DNA of 64,000 nucleotides from Metallyticus violacea (Eukaryota; Arthropoda; Insecta; Mantodea; Metallyticidae): positions 65,822,001-65,886,000 of the forward strand of contig CM060831.1 of assembly GCA_030762175.1 (NCBI GenBank), read 5' to 3'. The notes beneath the pieces were generated by a model. It was not told where the DNA came from. It searched no databases and worked only from the letters and a program-made list of their open reading frames with translations. A program made the translations under genes and the position numbers. Below, one piece after another: positions 1-13,243 of this stretch; position 1 is the first letter of the stretch; each line of letters opens with the position of its first letter.

Positions 1-1790
1 CAGTTTCAAAATGTGCTTCATCACACCTTTAAAAATTAACTTTTAAAAAGCATTATTAAATGGAATTTTATGAGTATAATGGTGCTAATTAAAGACTTCT
101 TGTTAATCATAATACATCATTTCAATACAAATATTTTTCACTTTTCCATTTAAAGTTTAATTGATTTCTTGCAATAGAAAGCATTAATGTAAATATATAC
201 CATTTGCTAATGCCATTTTAAGCAAAGCTAAATGTGCCTTTTTGCGTAAGGACATGAAATAAGCCTTGTTAAAAGATATGCTATTTCTGTGCATCTTCAA
301 CACTACAATGTAGGTTAAATAATTGGGTGACTAATGCATTTTATATAGTTTGCTGCATTTTTTATTTAAAGCTATTTTTGTGGGTCCAAAGATTAAAACA
401 TACTGTTAACCTCCATCCTTTTATATTGTTTACAACATATAAATTTATAATTCAATCAAATCTTGAGATAATATACAGTTTTGTTCTGTATTAGAGATTT
501 AATAACGATATAACCTAACCTCAATTTTAATACTGGTTACCTTTGATAGAAGTGAAATCGTTATGAATAAAACGCTTAATAAAATGTTTGAAAAATAAGT
601 AACACCGCATTTATTTAATTTAGTGGAAATATCAAACTTTGGAAAGCACATTTAAATCTTACACCGTGAAGTTAAATTGTAAATGCATTTAATGCTCCTG
701 TACGAGTGGTTGCAACTTTAACTTCGCCATTCTACCGCGTATGTAACAGGCATAGTGGTAACAGCACTTAACTCTGAAATTGCTATTTTGAAACTATTTA
801 GACCTTGCAATTGTTTCACGAAAACAACAGCCGTTCGGGACTGAGGGTTTCAGCTTTCTCCGCCGCCGTTCGAGACTTGGGACTAAGCACTCTGTAAAGT
901 GCGAGAACGAAGCCATTTTTTGTACTTTTACTATAATCATTGAGGTGATTGGGATTACCTGTTTGATCTTTCTGAAAACATGCAGTAATTTTATTACCGT
1001 TTATTCCAAGCGGAACGGCGTGGAGATATAAATTAAATAAAATACAATTCAACCTATTATAACATTTATATTTTGTATCAAATGTCATATTTCGTGTTGT
1101 GATGAGAATTTCTTAAAAAACAACGAACATTTGAGGTTTTAATAACAGTTCATAGTTAATTTATTTATTTTAACCCTAAATTTAAAGATAAATTACAATT
1201 TTATTCTTTTTATTTATTATCTCATTTAAATCATGTTATTTAATACTAAGAATAGGCTTCCTAGGTCCCTAGTCAAATCGAAGCAAAGATTATAGTAATA
1301 AAAAATAAGTGAACTTAGGAGAAAAAAATCTATCACGTATTAGTTTTTGATCCCCATGCTTTAAAACTATCGATTAAGTTCCATTCTGATTAGTGAATAA
1401 GATATTCATGAGACCGTACATTGATTGAAAGGAGTTCGCAGGCAATCATTTATTTAAAATAATATTAATTGACATAATATTGAATCAGTGTTAAAAACAA
1501 GAAACAATGCAACATTACTGGTCATTTGCAATTGAAGAGTACAGGATAAAATGAGTCACGTAATACTAATTTTATAGGAGAGCAAAATTAAACGTTCAGG
1601 ACTCAATATATTTTCTTTTCTTTGTTTATAATTTTTCTTCTGCCTTTAAACTGTGGAGTATAACAAAAACAAACACAGTTTATGAATCTACATAGATTAC
1701 TTTAAGGATAACAAAGGGTAAAATCTGATAAGTCCTGATAATCTCTGTAAAATTTACGCTAATTTTTCTATAATACTGCCAAAATTGTCA
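1..1790. other. AT-rich stretch without recognisable gene
   Basis: Long A/T-rich sequence with short poly-A/T runs and stop codons in every frame. A 90-codon open frame on the minus strand at 816-1088 has no recognisable motif and ordinary composition, so I treat it as chance. If the rim reading is right, this is deep intron or downstream DNA. Confidence 0.6.
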
Positions 1791-2006
1791 ATTATATATA
1801 TATATTGGCATAGACCACTATCGAAGAGCAATTAGCATACAATTTACATACCATGAAAGCACCGAATAAAACACGAAGGCACAACCCCTCTTACAAAGTC
1901 TATCTCAAACTAACTACAAGCTACTACCTGCACACGCATTATATGCTTGAATTCTCCCAGTATAAGCCGCGACCTGCCGGTCCATAACTCAAATAACCTT
2001 ACTGTA
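1791..2006 (+). mobile_element. MITE-A right-end fragment
   Basis: Matches the right third of the two complete MITE-A copies (16325-16945 and 61969-62655): a (TA)n tract, then related blocks reading roughly CAATTTACATACCATGAAA and CTACCTGCACACGC, ending in CAAATAACCTTACTGTA. The terminal bases reverse-complement to TACAGTAAGGTTATTTGAG, the family terminus. The left part was not found upstream, so this copy is truncated or its left half has decayed. No coding capacity. Confidence 0.7.
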
Positions 2007-2458
2007 TATTTGTGCTTAAAGTGTTGCATGTTATTACTAATTGGGCTGGCTTTACAGAAGTACAACTTTTCTTTACGGAAACTCTCCATATTTAATGAGG
2101 AAAATATCGATTATTCAAGGCATTTACCGAACTAACCATTGGGCGATTCGAAAGTGAGGTCTAGGATGTCGCCAAAATATTTATTACCTACTACCGAAAA
2201 GTTCATTTTAATTCGTTCAGTGCTTGCAGGTTCAGTCTTTTCCGGCAAGGGGAGAGTGTATTATCCCGCTGTCTTTAACGGCTAAAATCATCTTCAACAT
2301 CCTTTGAACACTGCTATAGCCCTTTTACAGTTCACTGCTGTATAAGGAATATCCCATCGTAGGACGTCGTAGCATCTTGAAGGTGTTTTCTCCCTAAAGG
2401 AGGTTTACAGCAGGAACTGTGTTCAATAAGCATTATTCTTATTGTGCCGAATATAGGC
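2007..2458. other. Unannotated stretch
   Basis: No gene or recognised repeat. It follows the MITE-A terminus and precedes the framed (TTA)n tract. Confidence 0.5.
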
Positions 2459-2461
2459 AGT

Positions 2462-2487
2462 AATAATGCATTGGCAATGTTACAGAG

Positions 2488-2543
<56 letters not shown>

Positions 2544-2566
2544 AGCATTGTCAATGCATTATTGCG
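2462..2566. repeat. (TTA)n microsatellite framed by inverted repeat
   Basis: About 17 TTA units (2489-2541) lie between AATAATGCATTGGCAATG on the left and CATTGTCAATGCATTATT on the right. These are inverted copies with one mismatch over 18 bp. The arrangement would form a stem with the microsatellite in the loop. It may be a small palindromic element whose centre expanded as a microsatellite. Confidence 0.8.
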
Positions 2567-5500
2567 TGATATTGTTGCCTGTAGATAGTTGGTTAGGGAA
2601 TACAGTTTGAACATAGGTAAAAGCAGAGAGGAAAGAAAAGGAAGAACAGGGGGAGGTAGCTCAGGATGACCGTTGGTAGCATAGCTTGGCGTCACAACTT
2701 CTCCGGGAAGCCGTTAACAAAGCAAAATGTAAGTTGTAATTTAATATGAAATACTTTGAAATAATAAATAATTGTCAGCATCTTACTCATAAATATCTGC
2801 TTTGTTTGAGGTTTGCTTCGTTATTTCCTTTTGGTGATAATGCTAAATTAAAATAAGAAATAGTTTTAGCGTCGCAACCATGAGATAGCTAGGATTCAGA
2901 AAGTTTAGAAAACTAGCTAGTAGATTCTACAGGTGGTAGCGACATTATGATAATTCCATATATCATAAAGCTACCTCGAATCACATTTAGCTCAGCTATA
3001 GTTTTCCTTCTGGAAAACGCAGCCGTCTCTCTATGTATTCTGGAGACTTAAATGCAAGGCGAATGAAGTGTTTACATTTGCTTTTGACAGCTTGTAGTGC
3101 AACTGATGTCCTGGAGGGAGAAGCTGCCTGTCTGATAGGGATCTACCTGTCATTGCTCTATATTGATCGCGCCCTTTCTGGTTTAATTAGTTGTCATTAC
3201 CACAAACCATGGGCTTTCTCCGAGATTAAACCAGTACAGCAGAAACGCTAAGTGACTCATCCACTCCAGACCGCACTAACTGCTTACATCAATGCGTTTC
3301 TGCTCTAACCCATATGTCGATAAACCGCTAAGTCCTGGGAAAATTAATGCATTGTGCGGTGATAGTGGGAACGAATAGCCAAAAGCCAATAAATGAAAGG
3401 AATCTGACGCGTTTAATTTAAATTACTTGCCATTATGGTTATAAAAGACTGCAGAATCACATTGGATGCATAGCACGATATTACTGAAGTACATTACAAC
3501 GAATTTAAGGACATTAAAATCATTTGTGGAATGTGTGATACTCTCATAAAAACAAAATAATCTTCATGCACATTATTAAAATTCTATCATATTTTTCGTT
3601 ATTACTCTTTGTTATTTTAATCGTAATGATCATGAAAAATGTATCTCTAAAAATGTTAAAAGTAGGGAAAATATTGTTTTAATGGAACAAATATTAAATT
3701 TAATCAATCACCCCCGGTAAAAGATATATCATAATTAAAAGCCATTATATTCATTAGCATCTATAAACATATATTAAATGTGTACAAAATTGAGAATGAA
3801 CTTTCAGAATTATTATTTAATTTATACCGACATACCTTTCCAAATCCATATGCAGTGTCACATTATGTTTTATATTGAAATTTAAGTAACAAATATTTAA
3901 AATTAAATTTCGAGACTTAGTTTTAGCATGATATGCATACCGAATTAATCAGAAAAAAAAAACACCGAATTACAAAGAAAAATAAAATATAACAGTTTTA
4001 TTGTGATTCGCAATTCAAAACGCATTTAAATAAGATTAGAAACACCACCAGAACATTTGTTCATACATTCAGCAGTTGAATACTTACATTGGTTTAATTC
4101 TCCAGCGTTATGGCAAAATTAAGACACCAATGAATTATATTCTTGTACTTAAGCTGCACACTTCTACACTAATAAACTGTTTCTCTCATATTCTACGAGT
4201 GATCATACTTACCATCAACGTAGGTCATGTAGAAATTAATTAAAGGAAACATTTTAAATGTAATTTCACCAAATTACACATTAACACATATGAATATATT
4301 AATTCCTATGAATACATGAATTTAATAGATATTATAAAACGAATATTATGAAATCTAAATACACAGAAATGCTGTGTATATTATAAAACTTTATGTCGTC
4401 TTCTGCTTTCCCTTTTTCTTCATATTATATTGGATATCCCACGAAATACCAGAAAGACTATGGGAATCAGTATTAAGTGACTAAGACTACAGCGAGCCAG
4501 ATAATGAAGGAATATTGGCGGAGAGAGGAAAGGAAAAGGAAGGCACATATTTTATTGCAGCCAATATTTGATAGCTGTTTCAAAGCCTGTATTTGCAACA
4601 TAACGGAGGAATAAGTACCCGTTTCATTTAGAAAACGCGAGAGAATTTTGCACCCTAATTTGACGCTACAGACATAATCTCTATTTTGTTCACGAAGCAA
4701 CAGCAGGTTTTTCTTGGAGACACCTATACCATTAATTAGCGATAAATGAAAATTGTGTGCCTTTGCATTTTTCTTGCTTTTTGAAGTGCTCCCGAGAAAT
4801 AAACACATTTAAGGAAAAGCTTTATTGAAATTACGATTTTTGATTTTCAACATGAAATGTAACAACAGTCGCTAATCGCAACTTTCTTAGACCACACCCT
4901 GCGAATTTGAACTTATTAGCAGAAGCGCTTTTACAGCCATAAGGAGTCCTCACATTCCACTAAATATGTGAAACAATTCACCATAGGTTTACATTTGCTT
5001 TTTCATAGAAGCAGATCTTTCAAAGAAATATAGTTTATTGTAGAAGTAAAATATTGTTACAGTAATGGAAATGGTTTACGTTTAAATAAGGAATTTAAAA
5101 AATCATACAATATTCGATATAGCCAAGAAAAATTTGTTTCTTTTGCGATATATTTATTAACAACAGGTATTGAAAATACTCTTTCCATAATAAGTAACTA
5201 ATAAATGTACAACGAATAAATCTTTCCAAAATAATAGCTCAATAAAATATATAGGCACCAATTCTTAAAATGTTTGCAAAGTTTTGGAACGTTTCATTTA
5301 GAACTGAATACTTTTGATAATTTGGTCATGAATTCTGAAGGATTGGTTTATTGAATTTCATTTGCAAATATCTGTTTAAAGTACCAATCAGATTTCACAA
5401 ATAAATGTTCATTGATAAGAGAAACACAAATATCAGGATGATTTATTACTCTAATGATTTCTTTAAATTACACAAGTCACAAATTATATTTAGTTTATTT

Positions 5501-6089
5501 TAAATTGTGTAAATGATATTTGATAATTTACAACACATAAAGCATATACGTTATGCATATAAAATAAATTAAAAAGATAAAATGAATGAAAAAATGCTTT
5601 ATTTTCTTAAATTGTGCATTATCTGGATTAAATGCTTTTAGCTAAATGTTGTCAGTTTTTTACACTTAACATTTTTGAATTTGATGAGTGAATTTTACAA
5701 ACTCATTTTTAGGCAATTAATCGGGCTCTGTACATTCTATGACCAATCGAATATAAGTATCTCTAAGCTATAACACAATACTATTTTAGAAACTTTTAAA
5801 TCAGTTCGTGAAAAGAGAGTAACATATTTTAATACAAAAAGTGATATTTTGATAATTCTTAAGTGTGACTAAATTTTATCTGAGTACGATACGACCTTAT
5901 TCCCCACAATGAGAGACCTCCATGATTTAGTCCAGTTTAGAAAGTGTTTACTACTTGACGCAGTTTATGGGTTTTAAACGTATTGGTATTAAAACGCAAC
6001 TCCTGCTGTTTTCTTTAAAGCATGTGTCTGATGAGATGCTTTCTGAAGTAAAATTTCTTAGCATTATTTTGGATTCTTTGTTTTATTTG
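2567..6089. other. Gene-free AT-rich stretch
   Basis: No recognisable coding sequence. A slightly GC-richer part at about 3000-3280 has a 72-codon plus-strand open frame without family motifs. The 111-codon minus-strand frame at 4473-4808 also lacks any recognisable domain. Confidence 0.5.
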
Positions 6090-6383
6090 TATTTATTTGG
6101 TTTTTTTTTTTTTTTTTTTTTGCGAAATTTCAATAACATCTCAGGTCATCAGCGTCTCATTCAATCCAGGGCATGAAATGGCCCATAAATTATGCTCAGA
6201 GGCCTCTTCTTTCAGGCTTGAGGTTCTTTTACGTACTGTAAATCTACGATATGGGACCATGGTCTTACTTTCCTTTCGGAGGAAACCATATTTAGGATTT
6301 TATACCCGAAAAAATCTATGGACCCTTACCGAATTGAACCCAGGATCTTGGGTCTACAGGCAAGTGACTTGACCTGGGCAAGT
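6090..6383 (-). mobile_element. SINE-1 copy (tRNA-derived)
   Basis: A tRNA-headed retroposon read on the minus strand. The body shares with the other SINE-1 copies the block read on plus as CATCTCAGGTCATCAGCGTC, then matches to GCTCAGAGGCCTCTTCTTTC and the paired GGAAG/CTTCC segment. The A-tail appears as a 21-nt T run (6101-6121). The tRNA-like head near 6340-6383 is eroded: the A-box end is replaced by a short CAAGTGAC/CAAGTCAC duplication. Family members here sit at 8528, 21467, 34556, 53996 and 54505. Confidence 0.88.
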
Positions 6384-8527
6384 CACATATAGTATGTATG
6401 TAATGTTTATCTCGCGTATTGTATTTATTGCTTCATTTGAAATCCATTGTATCTTGAGATTTTCCTAAATTATCATATGCATTTTTTCACAGAATAACTT
6501 CGTACGATATTCAAATTTGGGGTAGTGGTGCTAATGCAAAATATCTTTTATTTTATAGAAAAAAGCAACACGAATTATAACTAGTTTTTCATATGATGCT
6601 CATTGTTGATCAGTTTTTGTTCATTTTAAAATGCAGACTTTTACTAAGCAATACAATTGCTTGCTTTTTAAGAAGGCAATTTAAATATCTTCAACCCCAG
6701 CTCTACAGTTATTTCACTACAAAAATATTTTAATTAAACTTAACGTACAATTATTAAATAGTATACATTTGTTTAATGTTTTTCATGTGAATATGTTAAA
6801 TAAACGAAAAGCGGATTCCGTAAACTTAGATGTATTTAAATAGCATTAAAACAGGTATTTCGAAAACCCATTTTATGAAAGGAACTATTTTTTTGTACGA
6901 CCAGTAATTCAACTAGTTTTATAGTTTTTTCTTTGTTATTTGTTTAATTTGACTTTTTTCTGTTACCATATGCAAAGCTGTTTTATGAAAACAAATAAAG
7001 GGATTGACTAATGGAAGAAAAATTTTTACTACACTTTTTAAACCCTTAAAGGAATAATCCTAATGATAATAGGAAGAAATCTATAAAGTTTCCTTCCACC
7101 TTGCATAGTATCAAGTATCAAGCAAATGTCGCAAAATGGATGAGGACGATGCGCTGAGATATGCTTTTGTAAGCCATAACTAACGTCCTAAGCTTGCAGT
7201 AGTTTCTACTTGCGCAGATGTGTTACGAAACTTTGGCATAGATTTCCATTCTGAGTTACTTATCTAGTGACAAGCAATAGAACCCAGAGGAGGAATAAGT
7301 TTGCAGTTCTATTGGAAAAGTAATTACACTAAGTTACATTTAAAACACATTAGCAGCAGAGAAATGGAGGTGAAAACCAGAGAAGACCTCCTGCAAAGAT
7401 GCAAATTAGGCTCACTGAGTTTGTCAATGAAGCTAGGGAAACTTTTCTTGCAACTTTCCATTTCTTTTGTATTTACAACCCAAAATTTCAATAAAGTGTG
7501 TCCTCTTGTTTTTCATTGACATTAGATCTTATACAACAAACACTAGAGGGTTTTTAGTATTTAACGAAAATTTAATGAAAAATGTTTATATATTTAATTC
7601 TCTTAAGCTATACATATACTTAAAATTTAGCCTTACCTTCTTCTATAACGGATGGCAACTTAAAATAAGAGAAGAACGATTTTATCCCGCCGGAAATCGG
7701 AAACTATGCTGCATTAGTGTGCTCTACGACTCTTAAGTGCAGATTCAGATTGTAATGATCATATATACTGTGTTCCGCTTAGAGGTATCAATAAACGAAT
7801 GCTCAACTTTTGAAAACAGAGGGAGATATTGATATACTTTGCATCTTACAAGATACAGAAATTCCTCAAGTTTGTACAATAATAATTATATGAAGAACAC
7901 GAACTCATGTGAATGGATGTCAATGTGTAATGCGAGGAACCTGACGTTGCATATTCAAAAGAGTAACATACACTGTATGCTGCAACAAACAAGTTCAATG
8001 TTAACAGAAATATATTACGCTATTTACACTTCAAACTATCCCTAATACCTTAAAATGGAACCTTTGTATTTTTGTACCAGTGTTCTTCTAAAACGTACGA
8101 TATTGAACAGCGATGTTTATGAAAACCTTGAAGACGATTTTAGGAAAGATATACTCCAGATGACACACTTTTCAGAACTATTTCAAGGGAGTAATAATGC
8201 TAGATATAGAAAATGCAGATGGCGTAGTTTTAGAGAATCATTTTATTGTATTTTGCTGTATTATGATGTGACCTACTTGTTATCAGCCTAAGCCTTGTAT
8301 CACCATCTCGGGAAATGCATAGAAAGGTGCAGAAATAATTCTCTTATGCCGGAATAGCTGAAAATAACATTTGGGAAAGCAATGCCTTCATATCTCAATG
8401 AACTTTAATTAATTAATGTATTATTAAGTACGTGCTAAAGCGTTTGGAACAAAAAGAGCGGAATACTATTCAACTACTTAAATGTATTGGTGTTATACTT
8501 AATTTACTATCTTGTCGCATCATTAGT
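6384..8527. other. Gene-free stretch
   Basis: No family motif is visible in the short open frames here (for example 7301-7519, 7467-7736, 8055-8291). Composition is AT-rich and intron-like. Confidence 0.5.
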
Positions 8528-8828
8528 GTCGGTCCTGGTGGTGTAGTGGTAACCATACTTACCATCTAAACCCAGGATCGCGGGTTCAAACCCAGCAAGG
8601 ATCGATGGATTTTTTCGTGGCGTAAAAATCCCAAGTTTGGCTTCCTTCGGAAGGGAAGTAAAGCCGTGGGTCCCGTGTCGTACATTTATGGCACGATAAA
8701 GAACCTCAGGCCTGAAAGAAAGGCCTCTGAGCAAAATCTGTGGGCCGTTTCATGCCTTGAATAGAATGGAACGCTGATGACTTGATATGTTAAAGAGCGT
8801 CCGTAAATAAACAAAAAAAAAAAAAAAA
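8528..8828 (+). mobile_element. SINE-1 copy, near full length
   Basis: Best plus-strand representative of the family. It starts GTC then GGTCCTGGTGGTGTAGTGGT (tRNA-like A box), followed by a B-box-like GGGTTCAAACCC at about 8581, then the family body with the CTTCCTTCGGAAGGGAAG palindrome near 8640, and ends TAAATAAAC plus an A-rich tail. Internal pol III boxes and the A tail indicate a tRNA-derived SINE moved by LINE machinery. No clear target-site duplication. Confidence 0.92.
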
Positions 8829-9110
8829 CCAACAAAAAAAACTCAAGCATGGTTTTTGCATATTCAGCCGAACAGTCTGAAATAATTTTGTAAATTATGT
8901 AACAATATCTGCCTAAGCAACCATAAATCTTAATAAACACGTTGTTCAGATTGTTAAAATACTTTGTTTTGTTTTTCTCAGTTGATATTTGTAAATCTAA
9001 CGGTAGCAACTGTAACAGTGTACTTTCGTCTATTTCAGTCTCACGGTTTCTGAATAGGTAGGTATTCATAAGCAAAATAATTTATACAATTGTTAATATA
9101 CATATACCGA

Positions 9111-9682
9111 GGGTGCCAAAATGTATACACACTTCGAGCAAAGGAAAAATTGTGTTAACATAACAAAACTAAATTCACATAAACAGAAAACGATGAGCAC
9201 TAATCATCTTAGACTTTTCCAGTTACAACAGTTGCTCAAAATGCTCCCAATCGGCGTCGATACACTTCTGAGTACGTTGAACTACTGATTGAGCAACGTT
9301 TGCGAAAGTGTCCTCAGTGACTGCAGCACATGCCGTTTCAATTTCTTCCCGTGCTAGTGTAGCTGTTTTCTACGGTATACAACATCCTTAAGAGTTCCCC
9401 ATAGGTAGAAATCCAACGGGGGTTCTGTTCTGTACACACGTCTCCATTGCCTCTGAACTTCAACAACGTTCTCGGTTTTCCAGTACCACTTCATAATTGC
9501 TTTCTGTTGTTCAAACGATAATCTTGTCTCCATTTTGTTGTAGAAATGCTAGCATAACGTAATGTGTGTCACATATGTTTACAGAACATCATACTACACA
9601 TTACTGTTGTTTTTCGGTCCAACTTTGAAATATATTAAATAGATATTTACTGTGAAAAGTGTATATACATTTTTTGGCACCC
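9111..9682 (-). mobile_element. Internally deleted Tc1/mariner-type transposon (572 bp)
   Basis: Terminal inverted repeats are visible: GGGTGCCAAAATGTATACAC at the left end and, on the opposite strand at the right end, GGGTGCCAAAAAATGTATAT. Between them is a minus-strand reading frame that joins an N-terminal transposase segment directly to the C-terminal end of the same kind of protein. The catalytic middle is missing, so this is a non-autonomous deletion derivative, or mini-transposon, of an IS630/Tc1/mariner-superfamily element. No clean TA duplication could be assigned at the ends. Confidence 0.88.
9223..9533 (-). pseudogene. Deleted transposase reading frame
   Basis: Starts at an ATG on the minus strand (9533). 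The first ~40 residues include SFEQQKAIMKWYWKTENVVE and QRQWRRVY, the DUF4817-type helix-turn-helix start of arthropod IS630-type transposases. The frame then passes straight into LDFYLWGTLKDVVY, the segment that lies just after the catalytic core in full-length proteins. After a stop and one-base shift near 9375 it continues with EEIETACAAV and ends DADWEHFEQLL followed by a stop, the typical C terminus. About 200 residues carrying the DDE/D catalytic triad are deleted, so it cannot be active. Confidence 0.85.
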
Positions 9683-11650
9683 TATGTATGTGTGTATAAT
9701 ATTACTTTTATTCTTATTCTATTCATGAAATACTCCCAAATCCGTATCTGACTTCTCCGTTGGCATTACTGACAATCGACATTGAACTGTTGATAAATAA
9801 TACAATAATACAAATAATACAAATGTACAATTATTACTAATCATATTTAATCATATTTAAATTCTTATTTTATTCGTGAAATAGTCCTGATACGAGTAAA
9901 TAGCATTCGAGGGTCTGAGCTTTCTAGAATTTATCGGCAATTTCAGACCCTCTTGTGATACTTGTAATAAACCAACGAGAGTACGGTCCGTGCTCTGTAA
10001 ATTGAACAACCTTAAACTTTGGAACTGGCAGCATCTCCAAAGGTAAGGGGAGCAACAGTCTTGATGCTAGAATGCAGAAATAACCCAACGCTCTTTGTTA
10101 TTTAATAAACCCAGTAACCTTTGTAACCTGTTAAGCAATAATATGGTAGAATATTCTGCCCATTACTGTACTATAAGTGTCCTGTCTAGCCCGTGAGAAT
10201 AATAACAATAATAAAGTGGCAATATAACATGAATAATTATTTTTATGAATTACTAAAGGATTCACATTTTAGTATTCTAATATGCGCTAATAATTATGTA
10301 AAAATAACTGAGCAGCAATATATGGGTCACGGATATTTAAAAGAACGCTAGCAGGCGATAAGGCATTCATTGAAACGGCATAGGTCACTAAGAGAAGTAT
10401 TTTAGCTTTAAAGTATTCACACGCTGTTCGTTGTGTGCCGCATATTTCTTAAAGTCTTATAATTTTCCATAATAATTCCACCTTACATAATCAACATTCA
10501 TACTGGTGGCAATAATATTAAATCACAGTTCAATGTAAATTTCCGTCTGTTTCTGGGTACACTAGATTAGCAGTTTCATTATAGTAAACATTATAAACCA
10601 ACGTGTAAATACCATTTTAATAGAAACAGTCAACTATACAAATATTGGGGCAGTATTAAATCTCATTACAAACATAGTTTGAGCCCACTATCACTGCAAG
10701 TTTATTTACTGATCGTCCGGAGAGTAAACACATTTAACTTCTTCAAATAACTCGCTCCGCTGTAACAGAGTACTAATATATCTTCAAGTGGTTTGTTCCG
10801 TATCCGCTTTAAATATACGAGCGTAGAGCTCTTGAATTATTAAACTCGTTTTCCCTATTGCACTAAGTAACATTTGCCAGACTTTAAGTAATGCAATGCT
10901 ATACTTCGGTATCAAGATAGTTCGTGATTCCTATTCTGATCACTAAAATGCGATATGGTATTAGAGGAAGAGTGAGAAACCATCTGAATTTTAATCAAAG
11001 ATAGCTATATCTTTTGTCAGAGTGTGCGACCCTCATAAAACCGATATTAAACTTCGTGTAACTTTCTGCCAGATATTAATTACATGTGCAGAAAATAATC
11101 TTGTACTTTGTTTTTTGAAAGTATTTCCTCAACAAGCTAATTATTTGCTTGTATTTTTTCCCCCAAAATAATATTTGTTAGTATATATTTTACGGAAATA
11201 AAGATATACAGAAGACCTGAAAAGAATAGTTCGACATGGATTTCAATAACAGGTGTATAAATTACTTTAACTGAATGCCTTACAGCTTATACTCTTGTAT
11301 TTAATATAACAATTACTTGGATTTTTAACTCCAAGAAATGTCATCAATAAGGAAACATGTACTAACTCTTAAGCTTCTAAATAACCGTGTTACTGTCAAT
11401 CTTTTTCACTCTAAGCGACTACAACGAAACAGTTCGGCGTAATTAAATTATCTACAACTGCAGTAGGTGTAACCAGGAAAGAAGACTATTTCAGGTGCAG
11501 AAAAGCTTTTAAAAAGCATTACTCTCTAATTTTGAGAGTCTACTGAACCTGGCAAAACAAAGAAAAAGAGAACGGGAATATAAAGTGACCAAAGATGTTC
11601 TGTCGATTTCACGTCGTCATATTCTGAACAAAACATCTTTAGTATTAAAT
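9683..11650. other. Gene-free AT-rich stretch
   Basis: Only short open frames and no known motif. A 17-bp tandem duplication of a TAATCATATTTAA-type unit is visible near 9838-9862. Confidence 0.5.
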
Positions 11651-11689
11651 ACAGTCACCATTGCTATTTATGGTCTTGTGTGTCAATGT

Positions 11690-12420
11690 GATGGGTGATA
11701 GAACACCTTACGGCGGGAAGCACAAATTCCACCTAGTGCAGTTTCCAGATCGACAAAGGTTCGGTATTATTGTCCTCGGAGGTGATGATCCAAAACATGG
11801 AAAAGACGGTTATGTGATGGCCGAATGTGTGGAAAATATGGTAGAAGCACTAGTATCTCCCAAACATAACAGTGATTTTAAAAGTCTCTTGGCTGTGTGT
11901 GGTTCTGCATTATCTTGTAAAAGAAAAACAATTAACAACTGCAGGCTCTTTAGTTTTCAACTGTTCATGGACAGGTTTCAGCTGGTTAGAGTAAGATATT
12001 TTGGCCGGCTGATATTAGTTGACGATGCACATTCTACCAAACAGAGCAACACCTTCTTTTGGTGCAATAGTTGTTCCGGTTGGATCTTCTTTTGACGTGA
12101 CAACAATGCAACGTCCCAGCCATTGCTTTTTCCTAGTAAATGAAGCCGTATGGCTTCTGTACTGGCGTTAAATTGCCATGCCAAATTCTCACAAGTATGA
12201 CTGTTGTTCGCCTTAATGTTTAGCCATTGTTGTTAAACTTTCTTGTCCGTGGCTCATCTTCGAGGGTTTTGTTGCCTTCCTGAGACTACGTGAATCATTT
12301 TTGAACCATCCGTTCGTTCACTGCATCAGCACCGAAGGTTTGGTGTGTTTTCCATGCTGCAGTAGCTGCATTCTTCTCCAGTTCAAGTCCATAGAGTTAT
12401 ATTAAGCTGGCATCTTTGGA
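11690..12420 (-). pseudogene. Decayed mariner transposase
   Basis: Minus-strand remnants of a mariner-family DDE/D transposase, in order. Near 12390-12310 is an N-terminal segment reading ELEKNAATAAWKTHQTFGAD then AVNERMVQK, the HTH region. Near 12070-12050 is QKKVLLCL, at the position of the family's VMLC-type strand. Near 11930-11880 is LLQDNAEPHTAKRLLKSLL, corresponding to the catalytic LHDNARPH motif. Near 11830-11740 is LFHVLDHHLRGQ then YRTFVDLETAL, the post-catalytic region. Stops and frameshifts separate these blocks. The plus-strand 144-codon frame at 11661-12095 is only the antisense shadow of this remnant. Element ends were not located. Confidence 0.85.
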
Positions 12421-13183
12421 GCGTTTGTGTTTTTGTTACTTACTTTTTGAATCCTGCTTGTATATGCTATTGTGGTTTACTTTTTTTAATAATAAGGAAA
12501 GACAAGCTCAATTTTTGTAATGGGTTTCAATAATGTTGGGTTTTAATTTATTTTGCTTTTCATAAATACAGAAAAGTTGCATAAATCCATTTATTATGAA
12601 TCAGTCAACAGCAGTAACAACGACTGTCTATTTACAAAAATTGTACAACATTTTCAGTATTAAAGTGGGTCTTGGGTAGGAGACGCAAATGAATAAACAA
12701 AATATACGAATGAAATAAGTAAGAACAAGAAAGTGCAGGCGGTAGAGAGAAAGGAAGAAATTTAGCCCAATATTAAACCAATAAATTAAAATAAAATGCC
12801 AAGGGTAGGCAAGAACGGCAGATGTAAGCTGAATAAGGTAGAACAGGAAGCATTAAGAAAATTAAATACAAAATAAAAATAAACTCAGCGGGAAACGAAG
12901 AACAGGCTGGAGGCTGGTTTAGACTGGATAGAACGAAATAGAAAAACACAAATTTCAAAATTAAATAAAAGGAAAAGGTAAGCCATGTACAAGTAGTTGT
13001 AACTGGGAAGAAAGATATAACAGCTACCCAGAATAAATGCGCAGAGTAGCCTGGGGAGTAAATATGGGACAATAATAAAAAGATAACAGAAACGTAAATA
13101 AAAAAAATGTAAACGTACAAGAGAAAGAAAGAACAGGCAAGCATAGCCTGGAGAAAATATGATCGTCTAATTGAAAGAGAGCA

Positions 13184-13187
<4 letters not shown>
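12421..13187. other. Purine-skewed stretch without gene
   Basis: A-rich plus strand. The apparent 187-codon minus-strand frame (12773-13336) is low-complexity, rich in I, F, L and Y because it reads through the microsatellite. Not a gene. Confidence 0.6.

Positions 13188-13239
<52 letters not shown>
13188..13239. repeat. (AAT)n microsatellite
   Basis: About 17 uninterrupted ATA/AAT units. Confidence 0.97.

Positions 13240-13243
<4 letters not shown>

Noticed and set aside
11661..12095. 144-codon plus-strand open frame as a gene
   Set aside because: The opposite strand carries clear mariner transposase blocks over the same interval; this frame is their antisense shadow.
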